Assembly (NCBI GenBank): GCA_019240405.1
Contig: JAFAYL010000043.1
Coordinates: 1 to 64,000, forward strand
Reading direction: 5' to 3'
DNA from: Acidobacteriaceae bacterium
GTDB taxonomy: Bacteria > Acidobacteriota > Terriglobia > Bryobacterales > Bryobacteraceae
DNA: 64,000 nt
Shown here piece after piece: positions 17,948 through 26,528 of the stretch. The position numbers were made by a program, and so were the translations under genes. The notes beneath the pieces were generated by a model that saw only the letters and a list, made by a program, of their open reading frames with translations, was not told the origin of the DNA and did no database searches. Each line of letters starts with the position of its first letter. The first letter of the stretch is position 1.

Positions 17948-19549
17948 ATGATCTCAGTTAGCAATGTCAGCATGCGTTACGGAGGCAAAATCCTATTTGA
18001 AGACGTAACGACAACCTTTCTACCGGGCAGACGGTATGGCTTGACAGGCCCGAACGGCGCGGGCAAATCCACCTTTATGAACCTGCTTTCGGGCGAGTTG
18101 GAGCCGCAAAAAGGAGCCGTGGTTCGTCCGAAAAAGGTTGGGGTATTACGGCAGGACCAGTTCGCGTTCGACCAGTTTCGCGTGATCGACACCGTCATTA
18201 TGGGCAACTTACCGCTATGGAACGCGCTGGAAGAGCGCGAGAGGCTCTACGCGAAAACTGATCTGACAGACGAAGATGGAATGCGCCTCGGCGAGCTGGA
18301 AGGAATCGTCGCCGAGGAAGATGGATATTCGGCGGAGAGCGACGCGGCTATTCTGCTCGACGGACTCGATATTCCCGAACCGCTGCATGAACGCAAAATG
18401 GGCGAATTGCAGGGCGGTCAAAAGGTGCGGGTGCTATTAGCTCAGGCGCTGTTCGGACATCCGGAAGGTTTTTTATTGGATGAGCCGACGAACTATCTCG
18501 ATCTCGAATCGATTCACTGGCTGCAAAACTTTTTGAGTCACTATGACGGTGTGCTGGTGGTGATCTCGCACGACAGGCATTTCCTGAATAGCGTGTCGAC
18601 ACATACGGCCGATATCGATTATCAAACGATCATCACCTACCCGGGCGGATACGACGATATGGTGATGCAGAAGACACAGATCCGGTCGCGTATTGAGGCG
18701 GAGAACGCGCAACGCGAAAAGAAGATCGCGCAACTGAATGAATTCATCGCGCGGTTCGCGGCGGGAACGCGGGCAAGTCAAGTGACTTCCCGAAGGAAAG
18801 AAGTGGAGCGGCTGCAAACGACCGAGCTTGCGCGGTCGAACATACAGCGGCCGTATATCCGGTTCGATATGAAGCGCCCCTCGGGGCGGCACGCGCTCGA
18901 ATTCAAAGCGGTGAATAAGAGCTACGGCGATTTGCAAGTAATCGATAACTTCACGGCGGCGATACAGCGCGGCGAGAAGATAGCAATTCTAGGACGCAAT
19001 GGCGCCGGGAAGACAACCCTGCTGAAAGCTTTGCTCGCAAATGCGCCGGGAGTGGACGATCCCGATGTGGGCCTGGACTCGGGAATCGTGACGTGGGGGC
19101 ATGAAGTTCAGGTGGGTTACTTTGCCCAGGATCATCGCCCGAGCATTCGCCACGGCACAACGGTGGCGGACTGGTTGCACGAGTGGGACCCGCAAGCGTC
19201 AAAGGAGGAGATCCGGGGCCTGCTGGGGCAGATGCTGTTCAGCGGAGAAGAGGGTCTGAAGCCAACCGACGCGTTGTCGGGCGGCGAGGCGGCGCGGCTG
19301 ATCTTTTGCAAGCTGATGCTGCAAAAACCGAATTTCCTGGTATTCGATGAGCCGACGAATCATCTGGATCTGGAGTCGATAAATGCATTGAACGTCGCGC
19401 TGCAGAGATTCGAGGGCACGGTCCTGCTGGTGACGCACGATGAGGATTTGGTCGACGAGGTGGCGACCCGGATCTGGCAATTCCAAGCGGGGCGGATCGA
19501 AGATTTTGCTGGATCCTATGAGGAGTACGCGGCGGCGGTATCGAGATAG
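17948..19549 (+). CDS. ABC-F family ATPase (YbiT-like)
   Basis: The soluble protein (533 residues) has two ABC cassettes and no membrane part. The first has GLTGPNGAGKSTFMNLLSGE (Walker A), LQGGQKVRVLLAQALF (signature) and FLLDEPTNYLDLESI (Walker B). The second has ILGRNGAGKTTLLKALLANA, DALSGGEAARLIFCKLML and FLVFDEPTNHLDLESINALN. Between them is the charged ABC_tran_Xtn linker (about residues 235–300, with KKIAQLNEFIARFAAGTRAS). Length and opening (MISVSNVSMRYGGKILFEDV) fit the YbiT branch. ABC-F proteins act on the ribosome to relieve stalls or give antibiotic protection. It may be co-transcribed with the YihY gene. Confidence 0.92.
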   Translation: MISVSNVSMRYGGKILFEDVTTTFLPGRRYGLTGPNGAGKSTFMNLLSGELEPQKGAVVRPKKVGVLRQDQFAFDQFRVIDTVIMGNLPLWNALEERERLYAKTDLTDEDGMRLGELEGIVAEEDGYSAESDAAILLDGLDIPEPLHERKMGELQGGQKVRVLLAQALFGHPEGFLLDEPTNYLDLESIHWLQNFLSHYDGVLVVISHDRHFLNSVSTHTADIDYQTIITYPGGYDDMVMQKTQIRSRIEAENAQREKKIAQLNEFIARFAAGTRASQVTSRRKEVERLQTTELARSNIQRPYIRFDMKRPSGRHALEFKAVNKSYGDLQVIDNFTAAIQRGEKIAILGRNGAGKTTLLKALLANAPGVDDPDVGLDSGIVTWGHEVQVGYFAQDHRPSIRHGTTVADWLHEWDPQASKEEIRGLLGQMLFSGEEGLKPTDALSGGEAARLIFCKLMLQKPNFLVFDEPTNHLDLESINALNVALQRFEGTVLLVTHDEDLVDEVATRIWQFQAGRIEDFAGSYEEYAAAVSR

Positions 19550-19582
19550 GGCGGCTATCCGGGACGATATCGAAACGTGCAG

Positions 19583-19807
19583 CTATTCGAGAGCGGCCAG
19601 GAATTCTTCTACCGTAACGCCGGCTTTCGCGATTAACGCTCGCAATGTGCCTCGAGCGACCTCAGGATGATCGGGGATCGACAAGGTCACGAGAGCACCG
19701 GGTTTGATCAAAATAATATGGCTTCCTCGCTGTCTCGCGACCTTCCACCCCAGGATTTCAAAACCCCGAATGACCTCGCGAGGTCGAAGCACCGGAAGAA
19801 CCGGCAT
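19583..19807 (-). CDS. hicA: HicA-type mRNA interferase toxin
   Basis: This 74-residue protein has the YcfA/HicA dsRBD-like fold: RPREVIRGFEILGWKVARQRGS, then the catalytic His in RQRGSHIILIKPG, then LSIPDHPEVARGTLRALIAK. HicA toxins cleave mRNA. I placed the start at the ATG at 19807 (MPVLPVLRP); upstream codons in the same frame belong to antisense of hicB. The start overlaps the hicB stop by one base (TGATG), so translation is coupled. Here the antitoxin gene comes first, the less common order for hic loci. The module looks intact, in contrast to the two broken toxin loci elsewhere in the window. Confidence 0.88.
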   Translation of the reverse strand: MPVLPVLRPREVIRGFEILGWKVARQRGSHIILIKPGALVTLSIPDHPEVARGTLRALIAKAGVTVEEFLAALE

Positions 19808-20013
19808 CAGACGACAACTTCGACTTCCCGGGTCGCAACTGTCAAGGGCAAGCCTAGCTCGGCACGCGCGGCGAAGCATTCCCGGATTGCATCGGCAATA
19901 TTCGACTCAGCTTCGGCCTCGGTGCTCCCTTGACTTACGCAACCCGGGACGGAGGGGCATTCAGCAATATACATGCCATCCTCGTCCTGATAGATGCTAA
20001 CGACAAGCTTCAT
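19807..20013 (-). CDS. hicB: HicB-type antitoxin (short form)
   Basis: The 68-residue protein begins MKLVVSIYQDEDGMYIAECP and continues SVPGCVSQGSTEAEAESNIA, DAIRECFAARAELG, the RNase H-like HicB antitoxin core. It binds and blocks HicA. There is no added ribbon-helix-helix or HTH domain at the C-terminus, so it is the short form; autoregulation through this protein is uncertain. It lies 24 bases from the ispF stop, on the same strand. Confidence 0.87.
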   Translation of the reverse strand: MKLVVSIYQDEDGMYIAECPSVPGCVSQGSTEAEAESNIADAIRECFAARAELGLPLTVATREVEVVV

Positions 20014-20037
20014 CCATTTGTCATCTTAACGAGACAG

Positions 20038-20571
20038 CTAGTCTGAGTGCATGTAACTTTGCTTCTCGGGATCGCTGCGCGTACTCAGTAAAACAACAGC
20101 ATACGCTTCACAGGACCGGCCCTCGCCTACGGGGCCGACTTTCTCGGCGGTCTTGAATTTTACGCTGACACGATCGGCAGGCAGGCTCAAGGCTTGTGCG
20201 AGGTTGTCTCGAATTGCAGCACGAAAATCTTTGAGTTTGGGGCGCTCCAAGATCACTGTGGAATCGACATTCTCAAGCCAATAGCCGTTCTTTGAGGCAA
20301 GAAGCAGTGCTTTCTGGAGGAAGCGGACGCTTGGGACGTTCTTCCATTCCGCGGAGGTATCCGGGAAATGCATGCCGATGTCGCCGAGCGCGAGCGCGCC
20401 CAAGATAGCATCCGTTACCGCATGAAACAGAACGTCAGCATCTGAGTGTCCGGCGAGTCCGAATTCAGAGGGAATATTCACGCCAGCGAGGATTAGCGGA
20501 CGGCCGGGCTCGATGCGATGCGTATCCCAACCATGACCGACGCGAAAACGTGGCAAAGCTGTTTCTGTCAT
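20038..20571 (-). CDS. ispF: 2-C-methyl-D-erythritol 2,4-cyclodiphosphate synthase
   Basis: This enzyme of the MEP isoprenoid pathway converts CDP-ME 2-phosphate to MEcPP. The 177-residue protein carries the zinc site VGHGWDTHRI (D and H; E. coli has GxGxDxH), AGHSDADVLFHAVTDAILGA with the second His, IGMHFPDTSAEWK, and VSVKFKTAEKVGPVGEGRSCE, where KTxE(K)xGxxGxGxxxxA is the family C-terminal motif. Length fits the family (about 160 residues) with a short tail (STRSDPEKQSYMHSD). It follows ispD by 18 bases on the same strand. Confidence 0.95.
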   Translation of the reverse strand: MTETALPRFRVGHGWDTHRIEPGRPLILAGVNIPSEFGLAGHSDADVLFHAVTDAILGALALGDIGMHFPDTSAEWKNVPSVRFLQKALLLASKNGYWLENVDSTVILERPKLKDFRAAIRDNLAQALSLPADRVSVKFKTAEKVGPVGEGRSCEAYAVVLLSTRSDPEKQSYMHSD

Positions 20572-20589
20572 GTGGCTTGCGCGCGATTT

Positions 20590-21312
20590 TTACGCGAGAT
20601 GCAGGGTACTCTCAAGGGCAAGGTAAAGCCGGGCGAGTTCCATGTCGGCGGGTTTAGTGATCTTGATATTGCGATCCGTGCCCGGCACGACCGACACTTC
20701 CACTTGCTCCAGACGCTCGACCAGCGACGACTCGTCGGTACCGATAAACAAGTCGTGACGAGCCCTTGCGAACGCCTCTCGGAGTAGCTCAAGCTTGAAC
20801 ACCTGCGGGGTCTGAGTAAGCACCAGCCGTTCTCGCGGCAGTGTTGCTCGGACTTTGTTTCGATGAACCTGTTTAACCGTATCGACAGGCACGATACCGA
20901 CGATGGCTGCGCCGGTGTCATTCGCCTCTTGAATCACTTTTTCGATTACTTCGACTTCCACGAATGGCCGCACGGCATCGTGAACTCCGACCAAATCTGT
21001 ATCGTCGCTCAAAGTAGCCAAGGCGTTCCCGACAGATTGCTGGCGCGTTTCGCCACCTTCGACCGGCCGCACGATTTTAGAAAAGCCTTGACTCTTGAAC
21101 AAATCCTCTGCCCAGGCGAAATCATCCGACCGGAGCGCAACGACAATCTCAGTGACTAGCGGACAACTTACGAATTTGCGGATCGTGTGAATCAGGATAG
21201 GGGAGCCGTTGAGGAGCATGAATTGCTTCCGGCTGATCCCCTCCTTTTCCGGCGCGCTCCGGCCCATGCGTGTCCCGAGTCCAGCGGCGGGAATAATGAT
21301 AGAGACTCTCAT
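20590..21312 (-). CDS. ispD: 2-C-methyl-D-erythritol 4-phosphate cytidylyltransferase
   Basis: The 240-residue protein begins VSIIIPAAGLGTRMGRSAPEK, the CTP-binding loop (AAG-x-G-x-R-M) with the catalytic Arg/Lys pair, followed by SRKQFMLLNGSPILIHTIRK. The substrate-binding region is VGVHDAVRPFVEVEVIEKVI and the C-terminal part has RLVLTQTPQVFKLELLREAF and TDESSLVERLEQVEVSVVPG. It makes CDP-ME from MEP and CTP. Gene order PIN/TRAM protein–ispD–ispF mirrors yacL–ispD–ispF of Bacillus, so the cluster is conserved across phyla. Confidence 0.95.
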   Translation of the reverse strand: MRVSIIIPAAGLGTRMGRSAPEKEGISRKQFMLLNGSPILIHTIRKFVSCPLVTEIVVALRSDDFAWAEDLFKSQGFSKIVRPVEGGETRQQSVGNALATLSDDTDLVGVHDAVRPFVEVEVIEKVIQEANDTGAAIVGIVPVDTVKQVHRNKVRATLPRERLVLTQTPQVFKLELLREAFARARHDLFIGTDESSLVERLEQVEVSVVPGTDRNIKITKPADMELARLYLALESTLHLA

Positions 21313-21405
21313 GAAGGCGGTCTTCAGGCCCGAAACCCGGTTTTCGCGGCTTGAATTTACATGATAGTGGAAGTGGAACGGGCGTTCTAAATTGCAGACG
21401 CGTTT

Positions 21406-22491
21406 CTACGAACCGCCCGCTGCGGTGGCTGAAGAAGCACCCGTCGGAGCGTTGGGTGAGCCACCAGTTCGAGCGTCTCCGGAGCTCTGGAATCGTTCGT
21501 CGTATCGCCCAAAGATCATTCTGCCCGCGGTAGTTTGCAGCACGCTGGTGACAGTGATCTCAACGGTTTTCGAGACGAGCCGCCGTGCGTGGTCGACGAC
21601 GACCATCGTTCCGTCGTCGAGATAGGCGACTCCCTGGTCGTATTCTTTGCCTTCTTTCAAAATGAACACACGCATGGCTTCACCGGGCAGGACAACGGGC
21701 TTCAACGCATTTGCCAGCTCGTTGATATTGAGAACCCCCACCTTTTGTACTTGAGCAAGCTTATTCAGATTGAAGTCGTTGGTGACGATTTTGGAGTTGC
21801 GCAGCTTGGCGAGCTCGATGAGTTTCAGATCGACCTCGCGGATTGCCTGGAAATCGCGATTCACCACTTCGACTTCAACACCGGGTGTCTTCTGAAGGCG
21901 GTGAACTACGTCGAGCCCGCGCCGGCCTCGGTTGCGCTTGGCGGAATCGGGCGAGTCGGCGATAAACTGCAGCTCGTGAAGCACGAATTGGGGGACTACT
22001 AATTTACCTTCAAGGAAACCGGCTTCCGCGATATCAGCAATCCTGCCGTCGATCAGCACACTGGTGTCCAAGATTTTGGCGCGCGAAGATGCCTCGCGAT
22101 TACGCGGAATCGAGCCGAAACGGCCGAGATCGAGAAGATCAGATCGAGCAATTCCGACGACAAGACCGAGATACGCGCCGAGGACCGGCACAAACAACTC
22201 AAAGAATTGCAGGGTGCCTCCGGTTTTGAATCCAGCCTCGTTAAGGACACCCACGATGACGAGGCTGAGCACTCCACCGACCAGCATGCCCAGCGCGCCG
22301 CCCGCGATAGATTGCAAGGCAGCGTGCCTGATTCGCATCTCCAAAAGACTGGCTCCGAGGCCGATGCAAATACCGCAAGCAGCGGCAACGGGAGCGGAAA
22401 GGCCAAATGGACGGAAGATCGCCGTTAACGCGCCGCTTAGAGCAACGAAGAAAACACGAATGAGAACGGCATCCCAATCTGAACGGCCCAA
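21406..22491 (-). CDS. YacL-like membrane protein with PIN and TRAM domains
   Basis: The 361-residue protein has about four membrane helices in residues 10–120 (for example VAAACGICIGLGASLLEMRI and LGMLVGGVLSLVIVGVL). A PIN nuclease domain starts at about residue 143 (ILDTSVLIDGRIADIAEAGF, with the metal-binding Asp and the later KIVTNDFNLNKLAQ). A C-terminal TRAM RNA-binding domain spans about residues 270–335 (VLPGEAMRVFILKEGKEYDQ). It is typical of the YacL family; in Bacillus the gene also sits next to ispD. The C-terminal tail is low-complexity (GGSPNAPTGASSATAAGGS). Its role in RNA processing or signalling is unknown. Confidence 0.88.
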   Translation of the reverse strand: MGRSDWDAVLIRVFFVALSGALTAIFRPFGLSAPVAAACGICIGLGASLLEMRIRHAALQSIAGGALGMLVGGVLSLVIVGVLNEAGFKTGGTLQFFELFVPVLGAYLGLVVGIARSDLLDLGRFGSIPRNREASSRAKILDTSVLIDGRIADIAEAGFLEGKLVVPQFVLHELQFIADSPDSAKRNRGRRGLDVVHRLQKTPGVEVEVVNRDFQAIREVDLKLIELAKLRNSKIVTNDFNLNKLAQVQKVGVLNINELANALKPVVLPGEAMRVFILKEGKEYDQGVAYLDDGTMVVVDHARRLVSKTVEITVTSVLQTTAGRMIFGRYDERFQSSGDARTGGSPNAPTGASSATAAGGS

Positions 22492-22579
22492 GTGTCACCT
22501 TCTCCGCCGGGTGTTTAGACGCATAGCGCCGCACACACGGCAAACGCAGGAGCAACAAATCTAACTAGCAGGTATCGCT

Positions 22580-22601
22580 GCGCAGTATAGCATTACTGCG
22601 C
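22580..22601. terminator. Perfect 8-base stem hairpin between the PIN/TRAM and RRM genes
   Basis: GCGCAGTA (22580–22587) and TACTGCGC (22594–22601) flank a 6-base loop. It lies 56 bases beyond the stop of the minus-strand RRM gene (22658) and upstream of the PIN/TRAM gene. It could end RRM transcription, although no T-tract follows, or be a regulatory palindrome. Confidence 0.4.
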
Positions 22602-22657
22602 GCCAAATGGGAGGGAGACGGAGAGAAAAGGAACTGAACGGAAGGAAATCTGAAGAG

Positions 22658-23068
22658 TCAGAGAGCTTTTGCAAGCTCCTCGGCAAAGGCGCTTTGCTTG
22701 TTAGAGGCAGCAGGGCGCCGGCCGTTCCCGCTTTTGCGTGGGGGAGCACCAGAGCCACCGCTGGCGCGCTTATTTCGATCTGCAGGCGGCGTGGGTCGCG
22801 AAGCTCCTTTGCCAGATCTCGGGGGTTGAGCGGGATTTGCTCGAAGAAGCCGGTCTTCTAACGGCGCCCGGTCAAAACGGCGGATGATCGCATTCATTTC
22901 GTCCTGGTTCGGAGAATCGATGAAGGCGAACCCCTTCGATTCTTGCGTTTCGGGATTGCGGATCACCTTAATCGAATCGGCGACCAGGTTTTCTGAGGAC
23001 AGCCACGACTTGATATCGTCAGCCGTCACCCATACCGGGAGATTGCCGAGAAAAACGGTAAAGCTCAT
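22658..23068 (-). CDS. RRM-type RNA-binding protein
   Basis: The 136-residue protein has one RNA recognition motif: RNP2 is VFLGNLP (about residues 4–10) and RNP1 is SKGFAFID (about residues 46–53). It is followed by a basic, glycine/proline-rich tail (SGKGASRPTPPADRNK, GAPPRKSGNGRRP) ending FAEELAKAL. This is the bacterial small RBP layout, probably a single-stranded RNA binder. I placed the start at the ATG at 23068 (MSFTVFLGNLP); upstream residues in the same frame are not family-like. The gene diverges from rsmB with about 160 bases between. Confidence 0.85.
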   Translation of the reverse strand: MSFTVFLGNLPVWVTADDIKSWLSSENLVADSIKVIRNPETQESKGFAFIDSPNQDEMNAIIRRFDRAPLEDRLLRANPAQPPRSGKGASRPTPPADRNKRASGGSGAPPRKSGNGRRPAASNKQSAFAEELAKAL

Positions 23069-23226
23069 TGGAAAGTGTCGTGCTTCGGAGGGAGTGCAAG
23101 GCGAACCTCGCAGGAAGCGTCTCTCGAAGGCTATCCACATCCTAGCACAGGCGCGCCAAACAGGTAAATACCGAAAACGCTCTCAATGTGTTGCTACATA
23201 AGAGCTAGAAGTTTTTTTCGAGGTCT

Positions 23227-24423
23227 GTGATCGAAGTTTTGCCGGCCCATATTTCACCTGCGCGACGAATCGCATTCGAGGTACTCGAAACAGTAAGCAA
23301 AGGCGCGTTTGCGTCCGACGCGCTGCGCGAGCACAGCAGCGTTTTGGGAGTTCGCGATGCAGGACTGGCTTCACAGATCGTTTTCGGCTGCCTCCGGTAC
23401 CAGGCGCAACTCGATTATTTGATTTCCCTTTATTCGGGCCGCGAAATTGGGTGGCTGGACAACGCGGTCACAATCGCTTTGCGGATGGCAATCTTTCAGT
23501 TGCGATATCTCGATCGGATTCCAGCGCACGCAGCGGTACACGAATCGGTCGAGATTGTGAAAGGCAGAAAGCGTTCGGCAGCCGGCTTCGTAAATGCAAT
23601 TTTGCGGAGAGTAAACCGCTCACCTGTGAAATGGCCCAGGGCGGACATCGAACTCTCCTGCCCAGCCTGGCTACTGGACCGATGGGCAGAACATTTCGGT
23701 GTAAAGGAGGCTCGAAAGATTGGCGAAGCTGCTCTGAACGAACCGCCGCGGTATATTCGGGTGCCTCCCGGCCGCGGGGCTCCCGAGGCGGCAGTTACCT
23801 CAACCTCAGTCCAGGGGTGCTTTCGCCTGCTAGGTGAGACTCCCGAAGGCATCCGTCTGCACGACATTGGATCTCAGTCCATTGTGCCGCTCCTTAATCT
23901 CCAGGCCGGGCAGACATTTCTGGACCTCTGTGCGGCGCCGGGCAACAAAACGCTTCAAGCGCTCGAAACACCGCTGGGACTCGCAATTGCGTGTGATATC
24001 AGTCCGAACCGGACATTTGAGATCCCGGACATCTGTCCTCGGGTCGTGCTGGACGCTACTCGGGAACTACCTTTTTCACGCGCATTCGACCGGATACTGG
24101 TCGACGCACCCTGTTCCGGGACCGGGACGGTAGGCCGGAACCCGGAGATTAAATGGCGCGTCCAAGCGAAAGACTTTAAGGCATTTCAAGAGAGGCAAAC
24201 GCGGATCTTGCTGCAGGCTATCCGCCATCTCGCGCCTGGGGGGAAGCTTGTTTACAGTACTTGTTCGTTGGAGGCCGAGGAAAACGAAGACGTAGTCCGC
24301 GCGGCGCTCGAATCCAGCCCTCGCCTGCGGTGTGACAATGAAATCTGGCGTCTGCCCGGCCGGGAAGAAGGAGATGGCTTCTACGCCGCCCGTCTGGTGG
24401 CGGATTCCCGTGTTACAGATTAG
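23227..24423 (+). CDS. rsmB: 16S rRNA (cytosine-967-C5)-methyltransferase
   Basis: The protein (398 residues) has an N-terminal NusB-like RNA-binding domain (ARRIAFEVLETVSKGAFASD…LASQIVFGCLRYQAQLDYLI) and a C-terminal SAM methyltransferase domain. The SAM motif is FLDLCAAPGNKTLQAL. Motif IV is VDAPCSGTGTVGRNPEIKW and motif VI is LVYSTCSLEAEENEDVV, giving both conserved cysteines of m5C methyltransferases. The start is a GTG at 23227 with the N-terminus fitting the family. It is followed by rpe 15 bases downstream, probably one operon. Confidence 0.93.
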   Translation: MIEVLPAHISPARRIAFEVLETVSKGAFASDALREHSSVLGVRDAGLASQIVFGCLRYQAQLDYLISLYSGREIGWLDNAVTIALRMAIFQLRYLDRIPAHAAVHESVEIVKGRKRSAAGFVNAILRRVNRSPVKWPRADIELSCPAWLLDRWAEHFGVKEARKIGEAALNEPPRYIRVPPGRGAPEAAVTSTSVQGCFRLLGETPEGIRLHDIGSQSIVPLLNLQAGQTFLDLCAAPGNKTLQALETPLGLAIACDISPNRTFEIPDICPRVVLDATRELPFSRAFDRILVDAPCSGTGTVGRNPEIKWRVQAKDFKAFQERQTRILLQAIRHLAPGGKLVYSTCSLEAEENEDVVRAALESSPRLRCDNEIWRLPGREEGDGFYAARLVADSRVTD

Positions 24424-24438
24424 GAGAGCGGTCCCATC

Positions 24439-25110
24439 GTGCAAATCGTCCCTTCCCTGTTCGCGGCGGACTTTGTCCATTTAGGCGACGATATCCAGCG
24501 TGTCGAAAAAGCTGGGGTGAAAATGCTCCACGTCGATATCATGGACGGGCATTTTGTTCCCAATTTCACGATGGGTACTCCCATTACTGAAGCGGTGCGC
24601 CGCTTCACGAGGCTTAAGCTCGATCATCATTTGATGATCGAGGACCCGGACACCTACGCGCCGATCTTCATTAAGGCGGGCGCCGATTGCGTGAGCGTTC
24701 AATACGAGGTCTGCCGGAATCTCGACCGTACGCTGCACATGATTCAGGATCATGGGGCAAAAGCTGGAGTGGTAATTAATCCGGCGACACCTGTGGGGCT
24801 GCTGGAGAATGTTCTCGACATTGTGGATTACGTCTTGGTGATGAGCGTGAACCCGGGGTATGGGGGACAGGCATTTATCCCTCATTCTCTCGAAAAAGTG
24901 CGGGATCTCCGGCGACGTCGCGCCGAACGGGATCTTACATTCAATATCGAAATCGACGGAGGCGTGGGAAGCGATAATATTGGTGAAGTTGCCCGCGCTG
25001 GGGTAGATTGGGTTGTGGCGGGCTCATCCGTATTTCATACAGCCGACCCGGCCGAGGCTGTTCGCGAAATGATGCGCGCAGCCGAAGAAGCGACCTCAGT
25101 CAAGGTTTAG
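24439..25110 (+). CDS. rpe: Ribulose-phosphate 3-epimerase
   Basis: The 223-residue TIM-barrel enzyme begins MQIVPSLFAADFVHLGDDIQ, with HVDIMDGHFVPNFTMGTPIT (metal ligands His and Asp), LDHHLMIEDPDTYAPIFIKA, MSVNPGYGGQAFIPHSLEKV and NIEIDGGVGSDNIGEVARAG. It interconverts ribulose 5-phosphate and xylulose 5-phosphate in the pentose phosphate pathway. The start is a GTG at 24439. It lies between rsmB and the BamD-like gene, with 23 bases to the latter. Confidence 0.95.
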   Translation: MQIVPSLFAADFVHLGDDIQRVEKAGVKMLHVDIMDGHFVPNFTMGTPITEAVRRFTRLKLDHHLMIEDPDTYAPIFIKAGADCVSVQYEVCRNLDRTLHMIQDHGAKAGVVINPATPVGLLENVLDIVDYVLVMSVNPGYGGQAFIPHSLEKVRDLRRRRAERDLTFNIEIDGGVGSDNIGEVARAGVDWVVAGSSVFHTADPAEAVREMMRAAEEATSVKV

Positions 25111-25133
25111 AGGATGTAAGGTTTAGATTGTCT

Positions 25134-26483
25134 ATGATTTGTAGGTTTCTGCCCAAGCGGGCGATTCTCGCGCTTCTTTCGATGGGCCTTCTCGCATCGT
25201 GTTTTCACAAGAAATACGAGACTCCGATCACGAAGAACACACAACAGCCGGATAAAGTGCTGTTCGATCAGGCGGTACACGATATCGAGCACGGGAAATA
25301 CGAGGTCGCGCGGATCTCGCTCCAGACGCTGATGAACACGTATGAATCGAGCGAGTATTTGGCGAAAGCAAAATTGGCGATTGCCGATAGCTGGTATCGC
25401 GAGGGCGGGCCGAACGGGTTAGCTCAGGCTGAGGCCGAGTACAAAGACTTCAAGCTGTTTTACCCGAATATGCCGGAGGCGGCGGAAGCGCAGAACCGGG
25501 TGTGCGACATCCATTACAAGCAAATGGACAAGAGCGACCGCGATTGGTCGCAGACCCTGCGGGCGGAAGAAGAGTGCCGCACGTTGTTGATTGAATTTCC
25601 CAACAGCAAATTCGCCCCAGTCGCGGCGCAACGGCTGCGGAATATTCAGGAGAGCCTGGCGGAGCACGAGTACGTGGTCGGCCACTTTTATCACCAGCGG
25701 GACATGAATCCGGCCGCTGCAAACCGGCTGGATGCATTGGTGCAGCAGTATCCGCTGTACAGTAAGGCCGATGAAGCGCTGTTCGAAGCAGGCGATTCAT
25801 ATTCGAAAATGGGGCCGCGCTTCCGTCAAAAAGCGGGAGAGATGTTTGCGCAAATCGTGCGCGAGTATCCGCTCAGCGCCCGGGCGGATGATGCAAAGAA
25901 GCGCCTTGAAGACATGGAGATGCCCGTTCCGCAGGTGGATCAAACCGCCTATGCGCGGATGAAATACGAGCAGGAGAACTATCGACGACCCGGCTTGCTG
26001 GCTCGTTCGACGCGGTTTCTTCGCGGGTCGCCGGACGTAAGTCATGCGGCGAAATCCGGGCAGCCGACGATGACCGATCCGAAACCGACGATTCCGGCGA
26101 GTGTTCCCGTTGTAAGCGCGATGGACTCGGGCGGCACCTCCGGCACAGGTACGGGCACTACTGATGTCACCGCGACACCGGTCAGCGGCAGCAGCGCACT
26201 CGATAAGAATCCCGACGCGCGAAGCCGCGGGGGAGCAGCCTCAACTACTGACGCGAATCAGGGGTTGCCGACCAACCGTGACGCAGAACTGAAGAAACTG
26301 CGCGAAAAACAAGCTAAGCAGCAAAAGAAGCTTCAGAAAAAGAAGAATAAGGAACAAAACCAGCAGCAGCCTGCGACGACGCCGGCGACCGCGCCCAATA
26401 ATGCGCCGGCGGCTTCGAATCCTCAACCCTCCAGCTCGGCGACTCCTCAGAGTTCGAGTCAAAATCCGCCTCAGATGCAATAA
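25134..26483 (+). CDS. bamD: BamD-like outer-membrane assembly lipoprotein
   Basis: The 449-residue lipoprotein starts at the ATG at 25134 with signal ILALLSMGLLASC, the Cys being the lipidation site. The TPR-like core (about residues 40–270) has tetratricopeptide repeats typical of BamD/YfiO: FDQAVHDIEHGKYEVARISL, EYLAKAKLAIADSWYREGG, FYPNMPEAAEAQNRVCDIHY and KFAPVAAQRLRNIQESLAEH. The last 110 residues are a long Lys/Gln-rich then Ala/Pro/Ser/Gln-rich tail (LREKQAKQQKKLQKKKNKEQ, QSSSQNPPQMQ), unlike classical BamD (about 245 residues). It should scaffold BAM at the outer membrane. The BamA-like gene is 8 kb away on the other strand. Confidence 0.85.
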   Translation: MICRFLPKRAILALLSMGLLASCFHKKYETPITKNTQQPDKVLFDQAVHDIEHGKYEVARISLQTLMNTYESSEYLAKAKLAIADSWYREGGPNGLAQAEAEYKDFKLFYPNMPEAAEAQNRVCDIHYKQMDKSDRDWSQTLRAEEECRTLLIEFPNSKFAPVAAQRLRNIQESLAEHEYVVGHFYHQRDMNPAAANRLDALVQQYPLYSKADEALFEAGDSYSKMGPRFRQKAGEMFAQIVREYPLSARADDAKKRLEDMEMPVPQVDQTAYARMKYEQENYRRPGLLARSTRFLRGSPDVSHAAKSGQPTMTDPKPTIPASVPVVSAMDSGGTSGTGTGTTDVTATPVSGSSALDKNPDARSRGGAASTTDANQGLPTNRDAELKKLREKQAKQQKKLQKKKNKEQNQQQPATTPATAPNNAPAASNPQPSSSATPQSSSQNPPQMQ

Positions 26484-26494
26484 GCTTGAGGTCT

Positions 26495-26516
26495 GGCGCG
26501 GGACTGTGTCCGCGCC
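26495..26516. repeat. GC-rich palindrome between the bamD and yajQ genes
   Basis: GGCGCGGGAC (26495–26504) and GTCCGCGCC (26508–26516) form a stem with one bulged G and a 3-base loop. It occupies most of the 45-base gap between two genes on the same strand and ends with CTAC. It may be a terminator or a copy of a short repeat family. No T-tract follows. Confidence 0.5.
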
Positions 26517-26528
26517 CTACGAACTTCC

